Shown: piece after piece, positions 1-6,276 of the stretch
How positions within the stretch are numbered: position 1 is the first letter of the stretch
Layout: the number at the start of each line of letters is the position of its first letter
Source of the DNA: Synechococcaceae cyanobacterium
Lineage (GTDB): Bacteria; Cyanobacteriota; Cyanobacteriia; PCC-6307; Cyanobiaceae
NCBI GenBank assembly: GCA_947460085.1
Contig: CANHGA010000018.1
Coordinates: 1-16,480 of the forward strand
Reading direction: 5' to 3'
Length of the DNA stretch: 16,480 bases
The notes under the pieces: generated by a model
The model's input: only the letters and a program-made list of their open reading frames with translations
Databases searched by the model: none
Told to the model about the DNA's origin: nothing
Made by a program: the position numbers and the translations under genes

Positions 1-120
1 CTGCGATCGTAGTCTGTTGGTTTACTATCCCTACACTTGTCTGATATTCTTTCCTTTGTTTAGGGAATCAGGTTGTAAGGCCCCAGGCTTTAAGACCAAC
101 AGGCTTTAGGTCACCAGCAT
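1..120. other. Intergenic edge region downstream of the ABC1 kinase gene
   Basis: No coding sequence is supported here. The stretch is more AT-rich than the rest of the window, which fits non-coding DNA. It lies downstream of the minus-strand kinase gene. It holds three imperfect tandem units beginning CAGG (69-115), and one weak hairpin can be drawn with arms 76-82 and 86-92 around the loop CCA. That hairpin includes a G-T wobble on the plus strand and has no T-run after it, so I do not call it a terminator. Any gene to the left lies outside the window. Confidence 0.6.
69..115. repeat. Short imperfect tandem repeat (3 units of 15-16 bp)
   Basis: Units start at 69 (CAGGTTGTAAGGCCC), 84 (CAGGCTTTAAGACCAA) and 100 (CAGGCTTTAGGTCACC). 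Units two and three share their first nine bases. A further CAGG follows at 122, just inside the kinase stop region. The repeat is clearly visible, but it is short and its function is unknown. Confidence 0.5.
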
Positions 121-1776
121 TCAGGCAGCCAGGGGATTCAGTCGCGAGAGTAGTTTTCCTCCGAGCTGGCCCACAAGTCTGCCGGGGTTAAAATTACGGC
201 CCAGAAGTTCGATTAAATTGCGTAGATCTTCTGTGTTGATCCTGTTGTCGCGCACAAGTGTGAGTAATAACCGTTGGCGTAGGGTGCTCCCCCCAGGCCC
301 CAGCAGCAGTTTCAAGCCAGCGCCAGCCACAGGCAACAGATCGGTGCTCGGGCCTTCGCTTTCCACGACGGCCAGCAGGTTTTCGAGTCGATCGATCTGC
401 AGCCGGCCGTCTCCATCGAAGAGCACCTCCAGTAGTTTTTCGCGCATCTCCGCGGTATCCCCTGCCAAAAGGCGCTTGGCCACATAGGGGTAGGCCACCT
501 GGACGATTTTGAAATCCGGATCCAATCGCAGCGCCAGACCCTCCTGGCTCACCACGGCACGAATGATCAGGGCAAAGCGTGCTGGCACCCGGAAGGGATA
601 GGCATACATCAATTCCGAGAACCGGTCGGTGATCGCCTTGAAATTGAAGGACCCCACGTTTTCGCCGAGGGCCCCACCGAGGACCTCCTCCAAGGCGGGC
701 ACGATCGGTTCGAGGTTGGTTTTGGGGTTGAGGAAGCCCAGGCTCACGAAGTCGTTGGCCAGGGCGCGAAAGTCGCGGTTGATCAGGTGCACCACGGCCC
801 CGGTGAGGGTGAGGCGATCGCTGTCGCTGATCGAGTCCATCATCCCGAAGTCCACGTAGGCCACATGGCCCAGGGCTCCGGTTTTGCCCGGTAGGGCAAA
901 CAGATTGCCGGGGTGGGGATCGGCGTGGAAATAGCCGAATTCCAGCAATTGCTGCAGCCCCGCAATCACCCCAGTGCGGATCAGGGCCGAGGGGTCGAGC
1001 TGGCGCGCTTCCAGCACTTGGCGTTCCTGGAGTTTGGTGCCGTTGATCCAGGAGGTGGTCAGCACCCGCTCCGCCGAGAGCAGTCGCTCCACCCGGGGAA
1101 CGGTGACCTCGGGATTGTGGGAAAAGAGTTGGGCAAAGCGTTCGGCGTTGTCGGCCTCTTGCCGGTAGTCGATCTCGGCAAACAGGCTGCGGCCAAATTC
1201 ATCGATGATGTCGCCCAGGCCAAAGCCCAGGTTCAAGGGCAACACCGGCGCTGCGGCAACGGCAAGCAGCCGGATGATCACCAGATCCCGCCGCAGCAGG
1301 TAGGGAAGATTGGGCCGTTGCACCTTGACGGCCACCCAGTGGCCATCGGCGAGTTGGGCCTTGTACACCTGGCCCAGGCTGGCTGCAGCCACCGGATGGC
1401 CAGGGAAATGCTCAAACAGTTGGTCTGCGGGACCTCCCAACTCCTGCTCGATCGTGGCCAGGGCGATGGCGTGGGGGAAGGGGGGCAGGTTGTCTTGCAG
1501 TTGGGTGAGTTGCTCCAGCCAGTCGCGCCGCACCAAATCGGGGCGGGTGGAGAGGGATTGGCCCACCTTGATGAAGCAGGGCCCCAGGCCCGTGAGGGTG
1601 GCCAGGATCTTTTGGGCAAGTCGCTTTTGGACCTCTGGTTTGGGGCTTGAGCCCTGAATCACCAGCACCACAGCCAGGCTGCCCAGTTGCCAGAGCACCT
1701 CCACCAGGCGGGCCACCAGCACCCAAGGCCGCAGCAGTAACCAACGCAAATCCCGCCCTGGGGAGTAGGTGGTCAC
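121..1776 (-). CDS. ABC1/UbiB-family atypical protein kinase
   Basis: This 551-residue protein has the full ABC1 (ADCK/UbiB) signature set. The KxGQ motif is at residues 70-73 (KVGQ). The alanine-rich nucleotide loop AAAS is at 130-133, with the lysine of VAVK at 151. The ExD motif is at 201-203, the catalytic-type HADPHPGN at 284-291, and the metal-binding DFG at 309-311. The N terminus has a hydrophobic stretch (about 12-40) and the C terminus is rich in leucine and glycine, so membrane association is plausible. Family members support quinone or prenyl-lipid metabolism as ATPases or kinases; in cyanobacteria and plastids they are linked to plastoquinone and tocopherol. The exact substrate cannot be read from sequence. 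The start is a GTG at 1776 preceded by a purine-rich stretch (GGCGGAAAGC). It is divergent from the decarboxylase-like gene across about 79 bp. Cyanobacteria carry several paralogues, so I give no symbol. Confidence 0.9.
   Translation of the reverse strand: MTTYSPGRDLRWLLLRPWVLVARLVEVLWQLGSLAVVLVIQGSSPKPEVQKRLAQKILATLTGLGPCFIKVGQSLSTRPDLVRRDWLEQLTQLQDNLPPFPHAIALATIEQELGGPADQLFEHFPGHPVAAASLGQVYKAQLADGHWVAVKVQRPNLPYLLRRDLVIIRLLAVAAAPVLPLNLGFGLGDIIDEFGRSLFAEIDYRQEADNAERFAQLFSHNPEVTVPRVERLLSAERVLTTSWINGTKLQERQVLEARQLDPSALIRTGVIAGLQQLLEFGYFHADPHPGNLFALPGKTGALGHVAYVDFGMMDSISDSDRLTLTGAVVHLINRDFRALANDFVSLGFLNPKTNLEPIVPALEEVLGGALGENVGSFNFKAITDRFSELMYAYPFRVPARFALIIRAVVSQEGLALRLDPDFKIVQVAYPYVAKRLLAGDTAEMREKLLEVLFDGDGRLQIDRLENLLAVVESEGPSTDLLPVAGAGLKLLLGPGGSTLRQRLLLTLVRDNRINTEDLRNLIELLGRNFNPGRLVGQLGGKLLSRLNPLAA
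814..821. repeat. HIP1 octamer GCGATCGC
   Basis: This is a perfect copy of the highly iterated palindrome of cyanobacterial genomes, inside the ABC1 kinase gene. It supports a cyanobacterial origin only weakly, because single copies occur by chance. Confidence 0.4.
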
Positions 1777-1855
1777 GCTTTCCGCCGCCGATAGGGAGCG
1801 CAGACTCTAGAAACGCTTGTGGTGCATCCATGGATTGGGCGGGGGCAAAGGGGCA
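1777..1855. promoter_or_regulatory. Divergent intergenic region between ABC1 kinase and decarboxylase-like gene
   Basis: Both flanking genes start outward from these 79 bp, so promoters for both must lie here or overlap the coding ends. No good -35/-10 pair is visible. A perfect 10-bp palindrome (ATCCATGGAT, 1826-1835) and a 6-bp palindrome (TCTAGA, 1806-1811) are present. AAAGGGG at 1847-1853 is the likely ribosome-binding site for the ATG at 1856. Calling the region regulatory is inference from gene orientation. Confidence 0.4.
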
Positions 1856-3187
1856 ATGAGCCTGTGGCTGCATTTGCCGGCCCATGGCCGCGGGCGTGGC
1901 CTGGCCCCAGGGCTGCGCAGGCTTCTGCGCCAGGTGCCTGGCCGGTGGGATGTGCCCGAGCTGCCTGAGGTGGGCGGACCCCTAATCCCCAAGGGCTGGG
2001 TGGCCGAGGCCCAACAGGAGTGCGCGGACCTGTTGGGTGCGGAGCGCTGTTGGTTTGGGGTCAATGGGGCCAGTGGCCTGTTGCAGGCCTCCCTGCTTGC
2101 CATGGCAGAGCCAGGCAGTCGGGTGTTGCTGCCCCGCAACCTGCATCGCTCCCTGCTGCACGGCTGTCTGCTGGGAGACCTGGTGCCGGTCCTGTTTGAT
2201 CTGCCCTTTGACCCCGCCACCGGCCTGTGGTTGCCGCCATCGGTGGCCCACCTGGCGCGGGTGATCGCTGCTGCCCAGGCAACCGGTCCCTTGGCGGCCC
2301 TGGTGCTGGTGGATCCCAGTTACCAGGGCCTGGCGGGGGATTTGCCAGCGCTGGTGGCGCTGGGCCATCGGGCGGGCCTCAAGGTGCTGGTGGATCAGGC
2401 CCACGGCCAGGGCGAAGCCGTCGTTGCCGGTGCCGATCTGGTGGTGGTGTCGTGCCAGAAATCTGGTGGTGGCTTGGCCCAAAGCGCCCTGGTGTTGCTG
2501 CAGGGCGAGAGAGTCGATCCCGGCTCGATGGAGCGGGCCCTGTTGTGGCTGCAAAGCTCAAGCCCCAGCGCTTTGTTGCTGGCCTCGGCTGCCGCTTCCG
2601 TGCGGCACTCCGCCAGCGCCCGTGGCCAGGGCCAACGGCGCCGGGCCCTAAGCATGGCGGGGCGCCTGCGCCTGCGCTGCCATCAAAACCATTTGCCCCT
2701 GGTGGCCAACCAGGACCCCCTGCGCCTGGTGCTCCACACCGCCGCCATGGGCATTAATGGTCTCGATGCCGATGGTTGGTTGATGGAGCGGGGGGTGATT
2801 GGCGAGCTGCCGGAACCGGGCACCCTCACCTTTTGCCTCGGCATGGAGCCCCCGGCCTGGCTGGCATGGCGCCTGCCTCGGCATTTGGTGGCCCTGCGCC
2901 GCGCCCTCGGCGCTGCACCCCTGCCGCCCTTCAGTGCCCCCCCCTTGCCCCTGGTGGCCTCGCCAGCGATGCCCCTGGGCCAGGCCTGGCGCTCGCCCGC
3001 CATCGGTGTGCCCCTGGCCGATGCGGTGGGGCGGATTGCGGCCGAGCCGCTCTGCCCCTACCCCCCGGGGATCCCCTTGCTGGTGCCCGGGGAGCGGATC
3101 GATGGGGATCGGGCCGCGTGGTTGGCCAGTCAACAGGCGCTATGGCCGGGCCAAATCGCTGATACGGTAAAGGTTGTGGCCACGTAG
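1856..3187 (+). CDS. Orn/Lys/Arg decarboxylase-like PLP enzyme (group I), divergent active site
   Basis: This 443-residue protein has the order of blocks seen in bacterial-type Orn/Lys/Arg decarboxylases. PAHGRGRG (residues 8-15) matches the family PGHKxGxG. WDVPELPEVGGPL follows at about 31-43. FGVNGASG (67-74) is the phosphate-loop region, RNLHRS (94-99) holds the PLP-stacking histidine, and DQAHG (170-174) holds the pyridine-nitrogen aspartate. The likely Schiff-base lysine is K192 in SCQKSGGG. The C-terminal PYPPGIPLLVPGE is a family signature. Family enzymes remove the carboxyl group of basic amino acids to make polyamines or cadaverine. The usual DEAHG and HK read DQAHG and QK here, and the stretch between them is about ten residues short, so substrate and activity are uncertain. 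The ATG at 1856 is chosen over an upstream TTG because AAAGGGG precedes it. It is first in a run with the CbiT-like gene (5-base gap) and cdsA. Confidence 0.8.
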   Translation: MSLWLHLPAHGRGRGLAPGLRRLLRQVPGRWDVPELPEVGGPLIPKGWVAEAQQECADLLGAERCWFGVNGASGLLQASLLAMAEPGSRVLLPRNLHRSLLHGCLLGDLVPVLFDLPFDPATGLWLPPSVAHLARVIAAAQATGPLAALVLVDPSYQGLAGDLPALVALGHRAGLKVLVDQAHGQGEAVVAGADLVVVSCQKSGGGLAQSALVLLQGERVDPGSMERALLWLQSSSPSALLLASAAASVRHSASARGQGQRRRALSMAGRLRLRCHQNHLPLVANQDPLRLVLHTAAMGINGLDADGWLMERGVIGELPEPGTLTFCLGMEPPAWLAWRLPRHLVALRRALGAAPLPPFSAPPLPLVASPAMPLGQAWRSPAIGVPLADAVGRIAAEPLCPYPPGIPLLVPGERIDGDRAAWLASQQALWPGQIADTVKVVAT

Positions 3188-3192
3188 AGCTG

Positions 3193-3798
3193 ATGCAGCA
3201 GGCCGGGGCCTACCAGTGGGATTTCGTGACCCCGGGCTTGCCCGATGGGGCGTTTGAGCATGCCCCCGGCTTCAGCCCCACCCCCATGGAGCTGCGGGTG
3301 ATGCTGCTGGCCCACCTGCGGCCCAGGCCCGATTCCCTGGTGTGGGATGTGGGTGGGGGCACCGGAGCATTGGCGCTGGAAATTGCCAGGCTCATGCCCC
3401 AGGGGGCGGTGCACACCCTGGAGCGGGATCCCGATGCCATTCGCCTGCTGGAGCAGAACCGCCAACGCTTTGGCATCGCCAACTTGCACATCCATGCCGG
3501 CCAGGCCCCCCACGATCTTCAGCAGTTGCCGGCCAAACCAGATCGGGTGCTGTTGGAGGTGGGCCGTCCTCTGGGAGATGTGCTGTTGGCGGTTTGGGAC
3601 GCCTTGGTCCCCCAGGGTCGCCTGGTGATTAGCACCGCCAGCCTCGAGGGCCTGGTGGATGCCACCGACACCCTCGGCCAGTTGGAGGCCCGGGATCTCC
3701 AGGTGGTTCAGGCCACTGTGCACCGCATGCAACGCCGCGGCAGCCAGGCCAAGCTGGCGGCAGCGGAGCCCCTGTTCTTGATCGCCGCCGAACGTTGA
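3193..3798 (+). CDS. cbiT: CbiT-like precorrin-6Y/cobalt-precorrin C15-methyltransferase (decarboxylating)
   Basis: This 201-residue class I SAM-dependent methyltransferase has motif I DVGGGTG at 52-58 and the acidic strand-2 end LERDP at 76-80. The N terminus GLPDGAF (15-21), followed by SPTPMELR (28-35), matches the CbiT entry sequence GIPDxxF...TKxExR. CbiT methylates C15 and removes the C12 acetate carboxyl group of the corrin ring during cobalamin synthesis. Two family motifs differ: TK is TP, and the region that reads VGGSGG in archaeal CbiT reads LEVGRPLG (121-128). No other cobalamin gene is in the window, so the reaction is assigned by family only. The ATG at 3193 lies 5 bases after the decarboxylase stop. 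Its TGA (3796-3798) overlaps the TTG start proposed for cdsA. Confidence 0.72.
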   Translation: MQQAGAYQWDFVTPGLPDGAFEHAPGFSPTPMELRVMLLAHLRPRPDSLVWDVGGGTGALALEIARLMPQGAVHTLERDPDAIRLLEQNRQRFGIANLHIHAGQAPHDLQQLPAKPDRVLLEVGRPLGDVLLAVWDALVPQGRLVISTASLEGLVDATDTLGQLEARDLQVVQATVHRMQRRGSQAKLAAAEPLFLIAAER

Positions 3799-4725
3799 CG
3801 CCGAGCCCGCCCCCCAGCGATGGCAACGCCAAGAGGCGTACTGCCACGCCCCTCGCCAGGCTGCTGAGTGGCTGGGCCGCCGGGGGCTTTGGCTTTGTGG
3901 TGGTGATGCTGGGGGGGCTGGTGGTTCACCGCCGCCGTGGGCGTGATCGTGCATTTGGGCCTGCTGGAGTTCTTCCGCATGGCCCAGTTCAAGGGGATTC
4001 GCCCGGCCACCAAGACCACCCTGGTGGCGGTGCAGTTGCTGTTGATTTCCACCCAAGCCGCCACCGGCATGGAGGGCAGCCACTGGTTTTCCGGGGATGT
4101 GGCGGCCGCGATCCTGCCGGCCTCAGGGGCGGTGATTTGTGGCTGGCTGCTGTTGCAGCCGGTCACCGGCACGATTGCCGACATCGCGGCCTCGATTTTT
4201 GGCCTGTTCTATTTGGGCTTTTTGCCCAGCCACTGGATCAAGCTGCGCGACCTGGCCGACCAAGCCCTGGCCCCCAATCTGGCGGGCTGGAGCTGGCCCC
4301 AAAGCGCAGGCCTGGGCCTCACCCTGGTGGCCTGCTTTTTGATTGTGGCGACCGATATCGGCTCCTATGTGATTGGACGCCGGCTGGGTCGTCACCCGCT
4401 GTCGCCGATATCCCCGGGTAAAACCGTGGAAGGGGCCCTGGGCGGCATGGCCTGTGCCTGCCTGGTGGGGGCCCTGGGCGGGGTGCTGCTGGGGTGGCAC
4501 TGGGGTGCCCTGGTGGGGGCAGGTCTGGGGGCGGTGGTGGCGGTGTTTGCCCTGGTGGGAGATCTCACCGAGTCGATGATGAAGCGCGATGCCGGCATTA
4601 AGGATTCCGGCGATGCCATCCCCGGCCATGGGGGGATCCTGGATCGCATCGATAGCTATCTGTTTGTGCCGGCGGTGGTCTTCACCCTGGTGACCCTGGT
4701 GTTGCCGCTTATCCAGGCCAGCTAG
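3795..4725 (+). CDS. cdsA: Phosphatidate cytidylyltransferase, reading frame interrupted near the 5' end
   Basis: CdsA is an integral membrane enzyme that makes CDP-diacylglycerol from phosphatidate and CTP. The family signature is perfect and 27 residues long, at DNA 4573-4653, from SMMKRD through IKDSG to GHGGILDRID. SPGKTVEGALGG upstream and several hydrophobic helices also fit. The 5' part is in another frame. A TTG at 3795, overlapping the cbiT stop, opens a frame encoding SGWAAGGFGFVVVMLGG, and the rest continues as WWFTAAVGVIVHLG in the next frame. The join is at G7 (3911-3917); six G would give a continuous protein of about 309 residues with a normal first membrane helix. Without correction, the intact frame can start only at a GTG at 3937 (262 residues), which lacks the first helix. 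Sequencing error, true mutation or slippage are all possible. The TAG stop is shared palindromically with the convergent DUF2993 gene. Confidence 0.85.
3911..3917 (+). other. G7 homopolymer at the cdsA frame break
   Basis: The frame from 3795 reads CTG GGG GGG CTG GTG across this run, while the downstream CdsA frame reads TGG TGG TTC ACC from 3919. The downstream frame has a TGA at 3904-3906, so it cannot extend upstream of the run. Removing one G restores CTG GGG GGC TGG TGG and joins the two halves exactly. Confidence 0.75.
4722..4725. other. CTAG palindrome providing stop codons for two convergent genes
   Basis: The plus-strand TAG at 4723-4725 ends cdsA. The minus-strand TAG, read from plus-strand CTA at 4722-4724, ends the DUF2993 gene. 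The coding regions therefore overlap by three bases with no intergenic space for a terminator. Confidence 0.95.
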
Positions 4726-5360
4726 CTGGAGGCACCGACTGACACCTTGGCCGTGCCATAGAGCTGCACCATGCCGCCTTCGAGGTTGGCGCGCTCAATC
4801 GTGATGCCCGGATCCATGGGCAGATCCACCTGGAGTCCCCCTGCGCTGGCGTTGATGACCAGGGCACCATCCGTGGCGGCCAGGTGGGTTTCGAGCTCTA
4901 CCAGCCCCACCTCGCCTGCGGCCTTTGCAGCAAAAATAAGCTTGTCTTGGCTGATGCGTAGCTCCACCACGGGGCTGATTCCCAGCAACATCTCGCCCAG
5001 GTGGTCGGCCAGACCTCGCCACTGGGGCTTGCTGATCGATTGGGTGAGACCTTCCGCCGTAAAGCCCACCTGGCCTTGAATCGTGAAAGGGTGCTGCAGT
5101 TGGAGAGGTTGGCCCTTCAGCAGCTTGCCGATGTTCACCTCAATCGGGCTGCTGGTGAGTTGCACCAATTCCAGCTCCAATTGCTCGTAGCTCACCCCCC
5201 GGGCCATCAGCCTCACCCCTGCTAACTTGCCGCGCAACAGGCCCAGGGCCGAGCCCTCCAATTGGATCTCCAGGCTTTCGATCGCATCGCATTGCTGTCT
5301 GACCCAGAGCTGCAAGCCGCTGGCTACTAGCTGCATAACCGGGCCGCTACTGGTGGTCAT
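4722..5360 (-). CDS. DUF2993 domain-containing protein
   Basis: This 212-residue protein starts at ATG 5360, one base after the stop of the upstream hydrolase gene (5362-5364). It resembles the DUF2993 family, common in cyanobacteria and actinobacteria. Residues around 25-75 have the family-like pattern of a short amphipathic start, a leucine/glycine run (SALGLLRGKLAGVRL) and alternating beta-strand sequence. The rest is beta-rich with no catalytic motif. Some DUF2993 proteins outside cyanobacteria (LmeA-type) bind phospholipid; whether this one does is unknown. I see no clear signal peptide or lipobox. It is last in a minus-strand run and its stop codon overlaps that of convergent cdsA. The family call is from pattern recognition without alignment. 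Confidence 0.7.
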   Translation of the reverse strand: MTTSSGPVMQLVASGLQLWVRQQCDAIESLEIQLEGSALGLLRGKLAGVRLMARGVSYEQLELELVQLTSSPIEVNIGKLLKGQPLQLQHPFTIQGQVGFTAEGLTQSISKPQWRGLADHLGEMLLGISPVVELRISQDKLIFAAKAAGEVGLVELETHLAATDGALVINASAGGLQVDLPMDPGITIERANLEGGMVQLYGTAKVSVGASS

Positions 5361-5361
5361 T

Positions 5362-6276
5362 TCAAACGGGTTGGCATGACATCCAGGCCTCGGCCACGGT
5401 TTGGGGTTGGTCGATGTGGGGCAGGTGGCCGCAGTTCTGCAGCTCCCTGATCCGCTCTCCTAACAGAGCTTGGGCTGCCCGTTTCTGGGGAGCCCGCAAA
5501 ATTCTGTCGTTGGCCCCCCAGAGCACCGCGATGGGCTGTTCGGGCAAGGGGTTGCCGCAGCCAGCAAAGCCCCCGGAGCGGGCAAAGGCCGCCAACGTTT
5601 CCGCCCAGCCAGGGGCCTGCAGATGCACCGAAGCGATTTCCAGTTCAGCCTCGCCTACGTCCTGGTCGGGGTTGGCGAAGGCGGAGCGGCATAGGCCTTT
5701 GCGCACCCAGGGCATGGCTAGAAACTTCACCCCCAAACCGTCGAGCACGGGGGGCAGCGGCATGGGATTGCCGGTGAGGCCTGCAGGGGCCAGCAACAAC
5801 AGCCGATTGATCCGTTCTGGGCAGCGCCGGGCCAGCTCCACGGCCACCGATCCGCCCATGGAGGCACCCATCAGGCCCAAGGGCCCCGGGGTGCGCTCAC
5901 CAATGGCCGCCACCAGGCTGGCGAGGTGCCGCAGCACCGCTTGGGGGTTGGCCGCTGGCGGTGCGGGCCGCGGGCAAAAGCCAAAGCCATGCAAATCGGG
6001 AATGAACAGCTGGCAGTGGGGGGCCAGCAGGGGGGCCAGCCGGCGAAATTCAAGAAACGAGCTGTCGAAGCCATGCAGCAACAGCACCGGGGGCCCGGAG
6101 CCGAGCACGGCCACGGGCCATTCCGCCCCCATCCCAGGAAGCTGCCACCATTGGATCCGGGCCGCGAGATCCCGGCCCTGGGGATCGAGCAAGTGGGCGG
6201 CGGCATCGGCCACGAGCTCCTTGCAGGTGCTGAGTCGCTCGTGGAGCTGGTCGTGGTTGAGGGCGGTTTGGCTCAC
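5362..6276 (-). CDS. Alpha/beta-fold hydrolase
   Basis: This is a 304-residue serine hydrolase of the alpha/beta fold. The oxyanion region LLLHGFDSS is near residues 65-73. The nucleophile elbow is GASMGG with Ser129, the acid is Asp247 in WGANDRIL, and the base is His274 in NCGHLPHIDQP. All three catalytic residues are present with normal spacing. There is no clear signal peptide, so a cytoplasmic esterase, lipase or related activity is likely; the substrate is unknown. The frame is open far upstream through the dehydrogenase gene. The chosen start is the GTG at 6276, which overlaps the upstream TGA by four bases (GTGA) and gives the family's normal N terminus. It sits between the dehydrogenase and DUF2993 genes, one base from the latter, so co-translation is likely. 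Confidence 0.85.
   Translation of the reverse strand: MSQTALNHDQLHERLSTCKELVADAAAHLLDPQGRDLAARIQWWQLPGMGAEWPVAVLGSGPPVLLLHGFDSSFLEFRRLAPLLAPHCQLFIPDLHGFGFCPRPAPPAANPQAVLRHLASLVAAIGERTPGPLGLMGASMGGSVAVELARRCPERINRLLLLAPAGLTGNPMPLPPVLDGLGVKFLAMPWVRKGLCRSAFANPDQDVGEAELEIASVHLQAPGWAETLAAFARSGGFAGCGNPLPEQPIAVLWGANDRILRAPQKRAAQALLGERIRELQNCGHLPHIDQPQTVAEAWMSCQPV

Noticed and set aside
76..92. Hairpin as a transcription terminator near the left edge
   Set aside because: The stem is 7 bp with a wobble on one strand and a mismatch on the other, and no T-run follows.
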